DNA of 64,000 nucleotides, from the NCBI RefSeq assembly GCF_017571525.1, contig NZ_JAGETY010000002.1, positions 310,001 through 374,000 of the forward strand, given 5' to 3'. This DNA comes from Hymenobacter sp. BT559 (GTDB lineage Bacteria > Bacteroidota > Bacteroidia > Cytophagales > Hymenobacteraceae). Made by a program: the position numbers and the translations under genes. How positions within the stretch are numbered: the first letter of the stretch is position 1; each line of letters opens with the position of its first letter. Below, piece by piece: positions 44,574-51,601 of this stretch. Under the pieces are notes generated by a model, which was not told the DNA's origin, ran no database searches, and was given only the letters and a program-made list of their open reading frames with translations.

Positions 44574-45464
44574 TTGCTCGTGTACGACTTCCTGACTACC
44601 TCTCCCTGGCCCGACTATGAGCTGCTTGACTCCGGCAATTTTCAGAAGCTGGAGCGCTTTGGCAAGTACATGCTAGCCCGCCCCGAGCCGCAGGCCATCT
44701 GGGATATGGCCCTGCCCGCCAGCGAGTGGCACAAGGCCGACGCCACGTTTGCCCGTGCCCCCGGCAGCACCGAAAAAGGCCAGTGGAGCCTCAAAAAAGG
44801 CATGCCCGAGCAGTGGGTTATCGCCTACGAGCGGCCCGGCGGCCTGCGGCTGAAGTTCCGGCTCGGGCTGTCGTCGTTCAAGCACGTAGGCTTGTTTCCG
44901 GAGCAAGACCCGAATTGGCAATTCATTTATAACCAGACCAACGCGCGCCGCGCCAAGCTGCCACGCGTGCTCAACCTGTTTGCCTACACCGGCGCGGCGA
45001 CCCTGGCGGCCCGCGCCGCCGGCGCCGACGTAACGCACCTCGACTCGGTGAAGCAGGTCAACTTCTGGGCCCGCGACAATATGGAGGCTAGCGGCCTCGA
45101 TGGCGTGCGCTGGCTCGTGGAAGACGCCATGAAATACGTGCGCCGCGAGGTGAAGCGCGGCAGCAAGTACCAGGGCCTCATCCTGGACCCGCCCGCCTAC
45201 GGCCGCGGCCCCAACGGCGAAAAGTGGCAGCTTGAAGATGAGCTCAACGAATTGCTTAAGCTCAGCCAGCAGCTGCTCGACCCGGAGGACCACTTCTTCG
45301 TGGTGAATCTGTATTCGCTGGGCTTTTCAGCTTTGATTCTCGACAACCTGACCCAGGCTATTTTCCCCGGCAAAAAGGCGGTGCGCGAGCTCGGCGAGAT
45401 ATACCTGCACGACGCCAGCCAGCGGAAATTGCCGCTCGGCACGTTCTGCCGCTTTGCCACTTAA
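44574..45464 (+). CDS. Class I SAM-dependent methyltransferase (RlmI/RlmK-like, rRNA)
   Basis: A 296-residue methyltransferase. SAM-binding motif I is VLNLFAYTGAATLAARAAGA, the acidic residue after strand 2 is in VTHLDSVKQ, and the catalytic motif is LILDPPAYGRGP, shared with the RlmI/RlmK family. It has no N-terminal PUA domain, unlike RlmI. FGLVPEQ-type sequence is here VGLFPEQDPNWQFI. The start is uncertain: the frame opens at TTG 44574, and GTG 44580 is also possible; no ATG precedes the conserved part. No close neighbour suggests a target. The region 44392-44573 ahead of it has GACCTTTG near 44525, one mismatch from a -7 box. Confidence 0.85.
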   Translation: MLVYDFLTTSPWPDYELLDSGNFQKLERFGKYMLARPEPQAIWDMALPASEWHKADATFARAPGSTEKGQWSLKKGMPEQWVIAYERPGGLRLKFRLGLSSFKHVGLFPEQDPNWQFIYNQTNARRAKLPRVLNLFAYTGAATLAARAAGADVTHLDSVKQVNFWARDNMEASGLDGVRWLVEDAMKYVRREVKRGSKYQGLILDPPAYGRGPNGEKWQLEDELNELLKLSQQLLDPEDHFFVVNLYSLGFSALILDNLTQAIFPGKKAVRELGEIYLHDASQRKLPLGTFCRFAT

Positions 45465-45488
45465 CCTACTTACCTCCTCCTGGCCCGT

Positions 45489-45591
45489 CTGTCATTGCGA
45501 GCCTGCGAAGCAATCTTTCCTTTTCGTTCGCATTGTTGGATTAGCGGCCCTAGCGGCAAGGACAGATTGCTTCGCAGGCTCGCAATGACAG
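45489..45591. repeat. Inverted repeat, GTCATTGCGAGCC variant
   Basis: Arms 45489-45520 (CTGTCATTGCGAGCCTGCGA and so on) and 45560-45591 pair over 32 bp with one mismatch; the spacer is 39 bp. The arm core GTCATTGCGAGCCTGCGAAG aligns with GTCATGCTGAGCCTGTCGAAG of the element at 15697, so both belong to one repeat superfamily in two versions. It lies between the methyltransferase and phosphatase genes. Confidence 0.9.
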
Positions 45592-45627
45592 CCGATTTTA
45601 CTGACTGCTTTCTAGCACTAAATCCTC

Positions 45628-46581
45628 ATGCACGCCCCCGTACACCACCGCCGGCTAGCCCTTATCGATATGGGTACCAACACCTTCCACCTGCTGATAG
45701 TGGAAGACCGGCCCGGCCAGCCGCCCCACGTACTGGTGCGCACCAAGGTGGGCGTGCGCCTCGGCGAAGGCGGCATCAGCAAGGGCGAGATTGCGCCCCT
45801 GCCCTACGCCCGCGCCCTGCAAACGGTGCGCGGCTTCAAGGAAGAAATAGAGCTGCACGCCGTGACGGAGGTGCGCGCCACGGCCACCAGCGCCATGCGC
45901 GTGTCGCGCAACGGCCCCGATTTGGTGCGCGATATCATGGACAGCACCGGCATTCAGGTAGAAGTAATTCCGGGCTACCGCGAGGCCGAGCTCATCGCCA
46001 GGGGTATTCGGCAGGCCGTGCCGCTAGGGCCGCAAAAGCACCTGCTGATGGATATAGGCGGCGGCTCGGTCGAGTTCATCATTGCCAACGAAGACACCAT
46101 TTTCTGGAAGCACAGCTTCGAAATCGGCGCCCAGCGTTTGCTCGACAAGTTTTTTCCGGACCCTAGCGGCGTGTTTCCGCCCGCGCAGCTACGCGCCGAG
46201 CTCGAATACCTAGCCGAAAAGCTAGCCCCGCTCACGGCCGCCGTGACCGAGCACGGCCCGCTGGCCGGCCTGGTGGGCAGCTCGGGCAGCTTCGACACCC
46301 TGGCCGATATGCGCGTGGGCCAGGTGCGCCGCGAGGCCGACCTGCCGCCCAGCACGCCGCTGGCGGTGGCCGATTTTGAGCAGCAATTTGCCCAGCTCCT
46401 TACCCTCGACCACGACGGGCGGGTGGCGCTGCCGGGCATGTTCCCAATGCGCGCCGATATGCTGGTAGTAGCCAGCGTTATTGTGAAATATGTGCTGACT
46501 ACCTACGGCTTAACCCAGATTATCACCTCGGCCTACGCTCTCAAGGAGGGGCTGCTGGCCGAGCTGCTGGGCCGCGGCTAG
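45628..46581 (+). CDS. Ppx/GppA-family exopolyphosphatase or pppGpp phosphatase
   Basis: A 317-residue member of the ASKHA fold. It carries phosphate-binding motifs LIDMGTNTFHLLIVED (residues about 12-27), LMDIGGGSVEFIIANED, and LVGSSGSFDTLADM. At about 300 residues it has only the two N-terminal actin-like domains, like GppA-type Ppx proteins of Bacteroidota, and lacks the C-terminal HD domain of E. coli Ppx. It hydrolyses polyphosphate or pppGpp; which is not decided here. Its stop overlaps the convergent M56 gene by 4 bp. Confidence 0.9.
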   Translation: MHAPVHHRRLALIDMGTNTFHLLIVEDRPGQPPHVLVRTKVGVRLGEGGISKGEIAPLPYARALQTVRGFKEEIELHAVTEVRATATSAMRVSRNGPDLVRDIMDSTGIQVEVIPGYREAELIARGIRQAVPLGPQKHLLMDIGGGSVEFIIANEDTIFWKHSFEIGAQRLLDKFFPDPSGVFPPAQLRAELEYLAEKLAPLTAAVTEHGPLAGLVGSSGSFDTLADMRVGQVRREADLPPSTPLAVADFEQQFAQLLTLDHDGRVALPGMFPMRADMLVVASVIVKYVLTTYGLTQIITSAYALKEGLLAELLGRG

Positions 46582-47906
46582 GGCTGCTCTTGAAACGTAA
46601 CGGGCACCGTGAAGCTCACGGCTACGGCTTGGCCGTCCTGCTTACCGGGCACAAAGCGCGGCAGCTTGCGGATAGCGGCTACCACGGCCTCGTCGTAGGC
46701 CGGGCCGAGGCTTTTGATGACTTTGGTGTCGCCCACGCTGCCATCGGCCTGCACAGTGAAGCTGACAAAAACTCGACCCTGCTGATGCACGCCGGCCGGA
46801 TACGTTAAATTGGCTTGAATCTGCTCCACGATGGGCATTATGCCAGGATTATCAGGCAATTGGGGCATCTGGTCCACATACGTGTAGACTTTGCCAGCGG
46901 CGTCCACTGCTGATACGGGCACCGTAGTGAGCGTGGGTGGCGGTGGCGGCGGAGGTGCCACTGCCTGATTGGCCACTTTTTTGGCGTTGCCCGGTGTGGG
47001 CTGGTCGTTGTTCGACTGGCAGGCCGATGCTAAAAACACGCTGCCCAGCACGGGCAAGGCTAGCCACTTCTTCCAGCGGCGCACGGGCTTCTCATTCTGT
47101 AACATGGTGATACGGGTTAAGGTGAAGGAAAAGGCAAACGACTGTACCAAAGAAGAATAGCCCACCACGCGGCGCGCAGCTAGCCGCGCCAGCAGCGACG
47201 GGTAGGGCGCGGGGGCCAGCGCATCGGCGGGGCTAGCCACTTGCAGCAGGGCCTGCCAGTCGGCCAGCAGCTCGTGGGTGAGGCGCAGCGCGGGCAGCAG
47301 CAGGTGGGCGAAGGGATTGAACCAGAGCAGCGCCCGCCAGATTTCGAGCCACAGCACCTCCGCGCTGTGGCCCTGGCGCACGTGCCCCAGCTCGTGGGCC
47401 AGCACCGACGTGGCCTCGGCGGGCGTGAGGTCGGCCGTGTCATCCCAAAAAATGGTGTGGCCAAAGGAGCTGGTGGGCAAGCGGCCGCCGGTGTAGGCCA
47501 GCACATAGCCGGGCCGGCGCTCGCGGGGTAGGTGCCGGGTGGCGCGCCGCAGCTGCCCGTAGCGGTAGGCCAGGCAGCCCAGCGCCACCAGCACGCCTAG
47601 CAAATACAGGCCGACCAGCCACGGGCCGGGCTGCCAGCTGGCGGCTGGCACGGCGGCGAGCGGCACGGTCGGCCGGGCCACTAGTTGCTCCACTAGTATT
47701 CGTGATGCATGGGGGGCTAGCCAACTGGCCACGTCGGGCCGCGGCAGCAGCGGCAGCACCAGCGCCACTACCGGCGCCAGTAGCAGCAGGCCACGGTTGT
47801 AGTCAAAGCAGCGCTCGCGGCGCAGCACCAGTCGAAACAGCAGCCAAATAACCCCCAGCGGCAGCAGGGTACCCACTAGCCAACCCATCAGAAAGGAAGT
47901 ATCCAT
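46578..47906 (-). CDS. M56-family (BlaR1-like) membrane peptidase fused to TonB C-terminal domain
   Basis: A 442-residue protein. N-terminal membrane helices (about residues 5-60 and 95-115), then the zinc peptidase with HELGH (about residue 189, LAHELGHVRQGHSAEV) and ELLADWQAL downstream Glu. A further hydrophobic stretch, LALPVLGSVFLASAC, ends near residue 300, then a Pro-rich linker and a TonB C-terminal domain (LTYPAGVHQQGRVFVSFTV, PAYDEAVVAAIRKLPRFVPG). BlaR1-type proteins sense a signal outside and cleave a BlaI repressor inside; the repressor is the first gene of this operon. TonB fusion is common in Bacteroidota. The ASAC sequence is a possible internal lipobox. Confidence 0.9.
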   Translation of the reverse strand: MDTSFLMGWLVGTLLPLGVIWLLFRLVLRRERCFDYNRGLLLLAPVVALVLPLLPRPDVASWLAPHASRILVEQLVARPTVPLAAVPAASWQPGPWLVGLYLLGVLVALGCLAYRYGQLRRATRHLPRERRPGYVLAYTGGRLPTSSFGHTIFWDDTADLTPAEATSVLAHELGHVRQGHSAEVLWLEIWRALLWFNPFAHLLLPALRLTHELLADWQALLQVASPADALAPAPYPSLLARLAARRVVGYSSLVQSFAFSFTLTRITMLQNEKPVRRWKKWLALPVLGSVFLASACQSNNDQPTPGNAKKVANQAVAPPPPPPPTLTTVPVSAVDAAGKVYTYVDQMPQLPDNPGIMPIVEQIQANLTYPAGVHQQGRVFVSFTVQADGSVGDTKVIKSLGPAYDEAVVAAIRKLPRFVPGKQDGQAVAVSFTVPVTFQEQP

Positions 47907-47939
47907 AGCGCAGAAAGTAATTATATATTAACTAAGCAG

Positions 47940-48401
47940 TTACTTAGCCAGAGGCATTTGGCGAGCAGCTAGGTGGCGGGTGTTGGTGCGCTTGCCCAGG
48001 GTATAGACTTGCACGCTGTCGAGCGCCCCGGCGGGCGAGTAGTAGTTCCAGTCGCCGAACCAGTAGAAGTGCAGGCCGTCGGGCTCGTCGGCCAGGCGCG
48101 CGTGGCCCTGTTTTGCTACCCGGCCGCTAGGGTAGTAGTAGGTGATGTCGCTGAGGCCATGGCGGCGGTAGCGCTCCTTATGCTGCAGTTCGCCGGCCTG
48201 CGCGTAGTAGCGCCAGCGCCCCACCGGCTGCCCGTGCCGGTAGCGGCCCCGCATAAAAAGCTGCGTGTGAGCGTCATCATAGTACGTACGGTAGCGCCCT
48301 TGGCGGTCGCCCTGGTGGTCGGTACGCCCGGTAGTTAAGTGGGTGCTGGTGCAGGCCGCAGCTAGGGCCAGCAGCAGGCAGAATAGCAGAAGGCGTAGCA
48401 T
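47940..48401 (-). CDS. MORN-repeat lipoprotein, YwqK-like
   Basis: A 153-residue lipoprotein (leader LLLFCLLLALAAAC, Cys at 17). The mature part contains repeated Tyr/Gly/Arg units of MORN type: GDRQGRYRTYYDDAHTQLFM, GRYRHGQPVGRWRYYAQAGEL, HKERYRRHGLSDITYYYPSG and HFYWFGDWNYYSPAGAL. It resembles YwqK-type toxin-antitoxin-annotated lipoproteins and membrane MORN proteins of Bacteroidota; molecular role unknown. It is the middle gene of a three-gene operon: 12 bp after blaI, 33 bp before the M56 gene. Its location at the outer face suggests it may provide or modify the signal sensed by the M56 protein (inference). Confidence 0.85.
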   Translation of the reverse strand: MLRLLLFCLLLALAAACTSTHLTTGRTDHQGDRQGRYRTYYDDAHTQLFMRGRYRHGQPVGRWRYYAQAGELQHKERYRRHGLSDITYYYPSGRVAKQGHARLADEPDGLHFYWFGDWNYYSPAGALDSVQVYTLGKRTNTRHLAARQMPLAK

Positions 48402-48413
48402 AGCGTGGCGGGC

Positions 48414-48824
48414 TTAGGCTGGGGGCTGGTTTTCGGCGGGCGAGTCGGGGGCAGCCCCGTCGTCCTGGGCCTGGCGCAGAAGGGCATCGAGCTGAGCCGC
48501 ATCGAGGTTTTCATCCTGGGCAAAGAAGGATACCAGCTGGCTGAATGAGCCGCCGAAGTAGCCGCGCAGCAGCTTGCGCAGCGAAAAGCGCCGGTAGTCG
48601 TCTTGCGCCACCAGGGCGTGGTAGCGGTAGCCGCGCCCCACCGGCTCGTAGCCCACAAAGCCTTTTTGCTCCAGAATGCGCACGATGGTGCTCACCGTAG
48701 TAAGGGCCGGCAAGGGTGCGGGCAGCGCCTCGCGCAGGTCTTTGACGTAACTGGGGCCTAGCTGCCAGAGCAGTTGCATTACCTGCTCCTCGGCGCGGGT
48801 TAGCTCAGGAAAGGGAGGTTGCAT
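48414..48824 (-). CDS. BlaI/MecI/CopY-family transcriptional repressor
   Basis: A 136-residue winged-helix repressor. PFPELTRAEEQVMQLLWQLG begins the DNA-binding domain; LPALTTVSTIVRILEQKGFV is the recognition helix and wing region, and the C-terminal half (LRKLLRGYFGGSFSQLVSFF) is the dimerisation/cleavage part. In the bla/mec systems the partner M56 receptor cleaves the repressor near the junction of these halves, and here the M56 gene is two genes downstream. Regulated targets are probably its own operon and perhaps a distant locus; a beta-lactamase is not present here. Operator candidates are in the AT-rich part of the upstream gap. Confidence 0.92.
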   Translation of the reverse strand: MQPPFPELTRAEEQVMQLLWQLGPSYVKDLREALPAPLPALTTVSTIVRILEQKGFVGYEPVGRGYRYHALVAQDDYRRFSLRKLLRGYFGGSFSQLVSFFAQDENLDAAQLDALLRQAQDDGAAPDSPAENQPPA

Positions 48825-49066
48825 AAGGTATTGAATGATAGCTTAGTTGATTGGCAGTTTGGCAGCAGCGGCAGTAGGTAGTTGGTCGGGCCGGCTGGCC
48901 TTACCCTAGCGGCTTGGCTGGCCAGCACAAAAGGGGCTTCGGGGCTACCTGAGCGGCGCTTGGTAGTGCGGCACTCAGTAGCCCATCAGCCAGCTAGTTG
49001 CGGCTTCATAAATGCCGGTTAGCATCAGCCACCCGGCTAACTTGACGCTAGGTACGATATTTTTTG

Positions 49067-49105
49067 ACTAATTATTTAGTTTATAACTATAAAATTAGTT
49101 TATAA
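49067..49105. promoter_or_regulatory. AT-rich palindromes and direct repeats upstream of blaI and the dehydrogenase
   Basis: ACTAA-TTAT-TTAGT (49067-49080) is followed by AACTA-TAAAAT-TAGTT (49085-49100), and TTAGTTTATAA occurs twice, 19 bp apart (49076-49086 and 49095-49105), about two helical turns. This is the only AT-rich island in the gap from 48825 to 49238. The gap separates blaI (minus) from the dehydrogenase (plus). It may be a BlaI operator or a promoter upstream element. The remaining GC-rich part (48840-49050) shows no gene. Confidence 0.5.
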
Positions 49106-49238
49106 ATCATAAACCCTTGACTAGCAGCAAGTATAATTTCGCCAGCATTTACTACTCCGCGTCGGCCCTTGCCGGGCAGTAGGTTTGCAGGGGCTAAGCC
49201 GCCGGGCCCTTTGCTCGTGCGGGCCAGCCTTTTCTGCC

Positions 49239-50303
49239 ATGTCTACCTTCTCCTACCAACAGCTGTTCACCTTCGCCGAGCGGGTGTTTCTGGCCCTCGG
49301 CTGCTCCGAGGCCGACGCTACCCTAGCCACCGAAACCCTGCTCTCGGCCGATTTGCGGGGCGTCGATTCGCACGGGGTGGCGCGGCTCTCGGGCTACGTG
49401 CGCCTCTGGGAAGCGGGCCGCATCAACGCCCGCCCGCGGGTGGGCATCACGCACGAAACACCCAGCACCGCTGTAGTAGATGGCGACGGCGGGCTAGGCC
49501 TGGTAGTGGGCCCCAAGGCCATGCGCATTGCCATGCAAAAGGCCGCGCAGGTGGGTACCGGCTGGGTATCGGTGAAGAACTCCAACCACTTCGGCATTGC
49601 CGGCTACCACGCCATGCTGGGGCTGGCGCAGGACATGATAGGCATCGCCATGACCAATGCCTCGCCGCTGGTGGCCCCCACCTACTCGCTCGATAGACTA
49701 CTGGGTACCAACCCTATCGCCGTGGCCGTGCCGGCCGGCGAGCAGCCCGACTTTGTGCTCGACATGGCCACCACTACGGCCGCCAACGGCAAGCTCGAAA
49801 TCGCGCAGCGTAAAAACCTGCCCATTCCCGAAGGCTGGGCGCAGGATGCCGCAGGCAACCCCAGCACCGACGCCAACGCCGTGAAGAACGGCGGCGCCCT
49901 GCAGCCGCTAGGGGGTGCCACGGGCTCGCACAAGGGCTATGGCCTGGGGGCAGTGGTTGATATCTTTTCGGCCGTGCTGAGCGGGGCCAACTATGGGCCG
50001 TGGGTACCGCCGTTCGTCGCGTTTTTGCAGCCGCCCACCGACCCCGTGGGCCAGGGGCTAGGGCACTTCTTTGGGGCCATGCGGGTCGATGCCTTCCGGC
50101 CCGCCGACGAGTTTAAGCAGCACATGGACAAGTGGATAACGACCTTCCGCGAGGCCAAGGCCGTGGAGGGCAAGCAGGTGCTCATCCCCGGCGACCCCGA
50201 GCGCCAGATGGCGGCGCACCGGCTCATCGAAGGCATTCCGCTGCTCGATGCCGTGGTGCAGGATTTAGAGAAAACCGGGGCCAAGTTTAGCGTGAAATTG
50301 TAG
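49239..50303 (+). CDS. Malate/L-lactate/ureidoglycolate dehydrogenase family (Ldh2/ComC type)
   Basis: A 354-residue NAD(P)-dependent oxidoreductase of the Ldh2 family, distinct from classical lactate dehydrogenases. Motifs: LLSADLRGVDSHGVARLSGY (substrate-binding His), VDGDGGLGLVVGPKAM, VSVKNSNHFGIAGYHAM (active-site His), MTNASPLVAPT and FVLDMATTTAANGKLEIAQR. GATGSHKGYGLGAVVDIFSAVL holds the catalytic Asp region. The substrate may be malate, lactate, sulfolactate or a related 2-hydroxy acid. I start at 49239 (MSTFSYQQL), since the longer frame begins in GC-rich non-homologous sequence. The TAG stop is followed by CGCGCAGC, the repeat motif described elsewhere, and overlaps the convergent PAP2 gene by 17 bp. 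Confidence 0.9.
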   Translation: MSTFSYQQLFTFAERVFLALGCSEADATLATETLLSADLRGVDSHGVARLSGYVRLWEAGRINARPRVGITHETPSTAVVDGDGGLGLVVGPKAMRIAMQKAAQVGTGWVSVKNSNHFGIAGYHAMLGLAQDMIGIAMTNASPLVAPTYSLDRLLGTNPIAVAVPAGEQPDFVLDMATTTAANGKLEIAQRKNLPIPEGWAQDAAGNPSTDANAVKNGGALQPLGGATGSHKGYGLGAVVDIFSAVLSGANYGPWVPPFVAFLQPPTDPVGQGLGHFFGAMRVDAFRPADEFKQHMDKWITTFREAKAVEGKQVLIPGDPERQMAAHRLIEGIPLLDAVVQDLEKTGAKFSVKL

Positions 50304-50931
50304 CGCGCAGCTCCTTGTCGTCGGCCGGGTTGGCGCGGCTAGCGGCCACCAGCTGCACCACCAATACCCAGCCCACGGCGCTGCTCCAGCCGGCCAGCAC
50401 GTCGGAGGGGTAATGCACGCCCAGGTACATGCGCGCCATACCCACACTTAGTGCAAAAAGCGGGGCTAGCGCCCACCAGCGACGGTGGCGCGGCAGCACA
50501 AAGAACAGCGCCGTAGCCAGCGCCGCCGTGTCCATAGCGTGGCCGCTGGGGAAGCTGAAGGTGTGCTCGGGCCGGATGCTGACCCACAGCGCCGGCCGGG
50601 GCCGCTGCACGGCATATTTGATGGCCTGCGTGAGCAGCATCGAGCCTCCCAGGCCGGCCGCAAACAGCCAGGCCTCGCGCCGGTGGCCGGCCCAGGCCAG
50701 CACGCCGGCCGTGAGCACGCCGGCCGCTACCATCGGCCCGGTATTGCCCACAATAGTGAAAAAGATGGCTAGCCCATCGAGCGCCGGGGTAGCGTGGCGG
50801 TGCAGCGCCAGCAGCACGGGGCTGTCGAACGGCGCCCGGCCAGCCCCTAGTATCAGGGCGGCCATCGTGCCAAACGTGGCCCAGGCCAGGGCGGCGGGTA
50901 GCCCCAGGCGGCGAAAGGAAGCAGTGTCCAT
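50287..50931 (-). CDS. PAP2-family membrane phosphatase
   Basis: A 214-residue integral membrane phosphatase with about six helices. The three catalytic motifs are KYAVQRPRP (KX6RP), PSGHAMD and ARMYLGVHYPSDVLAG (corresponding to SRX5HX3D, with Ala for the first Ser). This family removes phosphate from phosphatidic acid, phosphatidylglycerophosphate or undecaprenyl pyrophosphate; the exact substrate cannot be decided. Its last eight residues (about ELRATISR) are encoded by sequence that includes the GTAGCGCG-type motif shared with repeats, and the gene ends inside the tail of the convergent dehydrogenase gene. Confidence 0.9.
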   Translation of the reverse strand: MDTASFRRLGLPAALAWATFGTMAALILGAGRAPFDSPVLLALHRHATPALDGLAIFFTIVGNTGPMVAAGVLTAGVLAWAGHRREAWLFAAGLGGSMLLTQAIKYAVQRPRPALWVSIRPEHTFSFPSGHAMDTAALATALFFVLPRHRRWWALAPLFALSVGMARMYLGVHYPSDVLAGWSSAVGWVLVVQLVAASRANPADDKELRATISR

Positions 50932-51038
50932 AGTGGGCCAGTAGCGAGTAGGGAACGCCGGGCATACGCAGAACCAGTGGCCACAGTGGCACTATGGCTA
51001 CCCGCTTTTACTTTGTCGGCCCGCTTATTTTTCCGTCT

Positions 51039-51575
51039 ATGCTGCCCTTCGCTACCGACCGCCTGCTGCTTCGCCCCCTAGAGGCCGATGACGCCCCTGG
51101 CATGTTTGCCCTCGACAGCGACCCGGCCGTACACCGCTACTTAGGCGGCATCGGCGGTCCGCGGGCGGCTAGCCCCACCGATAGCCTGGCCACCATCGCC
51201 TTTATTCAAGCGCAGTACGTGGCCAATGGCATCGGGCGTTGGGCCGTGACCCTGCGCGCCACCGGTGAGTTTATAGGCTGGGCCGGGTTGAAACTGGTGG
51301 CTGGCCCGGTGAACGGGCAACGCGATTTTTATGACTTGGGCTACCGTTTCCTATCCAGCTATTGGGGCCAAGGCTACGGCTACGAGGCCGCGCAGGCCTG
51401 GCTAGGGCATGGCTTTGCGGGGTTGAAGCTACCCCGCATCTGCGCCTATGCCGCTGTGGAGAATATCGCCTCGTGCCATATTCTTGAGAAGATAGGGCTG
51501 GCGCCGGGCAATGAATTTGTGGAAAACGGCACGGCCTGCCGGTGGTACGAGGCGCGCAACCCGGCGCTGACGTAA
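51039..51575 (+). CDS. GNAT-family N-acetyltransferase (RimJ/RimL type)
   Basis: A 178-residue acetyltransferase opening FATDRLLLRPLEADDAPGM. The acetyl-CoA region is LGYRFLSSYWGQGYGYEAAQ (Q-G-X-G-X-E pattern), with LPRICAYAAVENIASCHILE and KIGLAPGNEF at the end, the usual layout. I start at ATG 51039 (MLPFATDRL), as the upstream in-frame ATG at 50994 adds a non-conserved stretch. It is not close in sequence to the GNAT protein near 38 kb. The alpha-amylase gene begins 26 bp after its stop, on the same strand. Substrate unknown. Confidence 0.9.
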   Translation: MLPFATDRLLLRPLEADDAPGMFALDSDPAVHRYLGGIGGPRAASPTDSLATIAFIQAQYVANGIGRWAVTLRATGEFIGWAGLKLVAGPVNGQRDFYDLGYRFLSSYWGQGYGYEAAQAWLGHGFAGLKLPRICAYAAVENIASCHILEKIGLAPGNEFVENGTACRWYEARNPALT

Positions 51576-51601
51576 GTTGCCGGCCCTCCTCCAATGCTTC
51601 T

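Noticed and set aside
45495..46166. A 223-codon plus-strand frame overlapping the Ppx/GppA gene
   Set aside because: It reads through the inverted repeat and then out of frame through the real gene; its composition (Arg/Pro/His-rich) is that of a shadow frame.
46578..46581. The 4-bp overlap of the Ppx/GppA and M56 genes as an antisense control device
   Set aside because: Short convergent overlaps are common in compact genomes; nothing further supports regulation.
49117..49136. TTGACT followed by TATAAT ahead of the dehydrogenase, resembling an E. coli sigma-70 promoter
   Set aside because: The spacing is only about 9 bp, against the 16-18 required, and the organism uses a different consensus.
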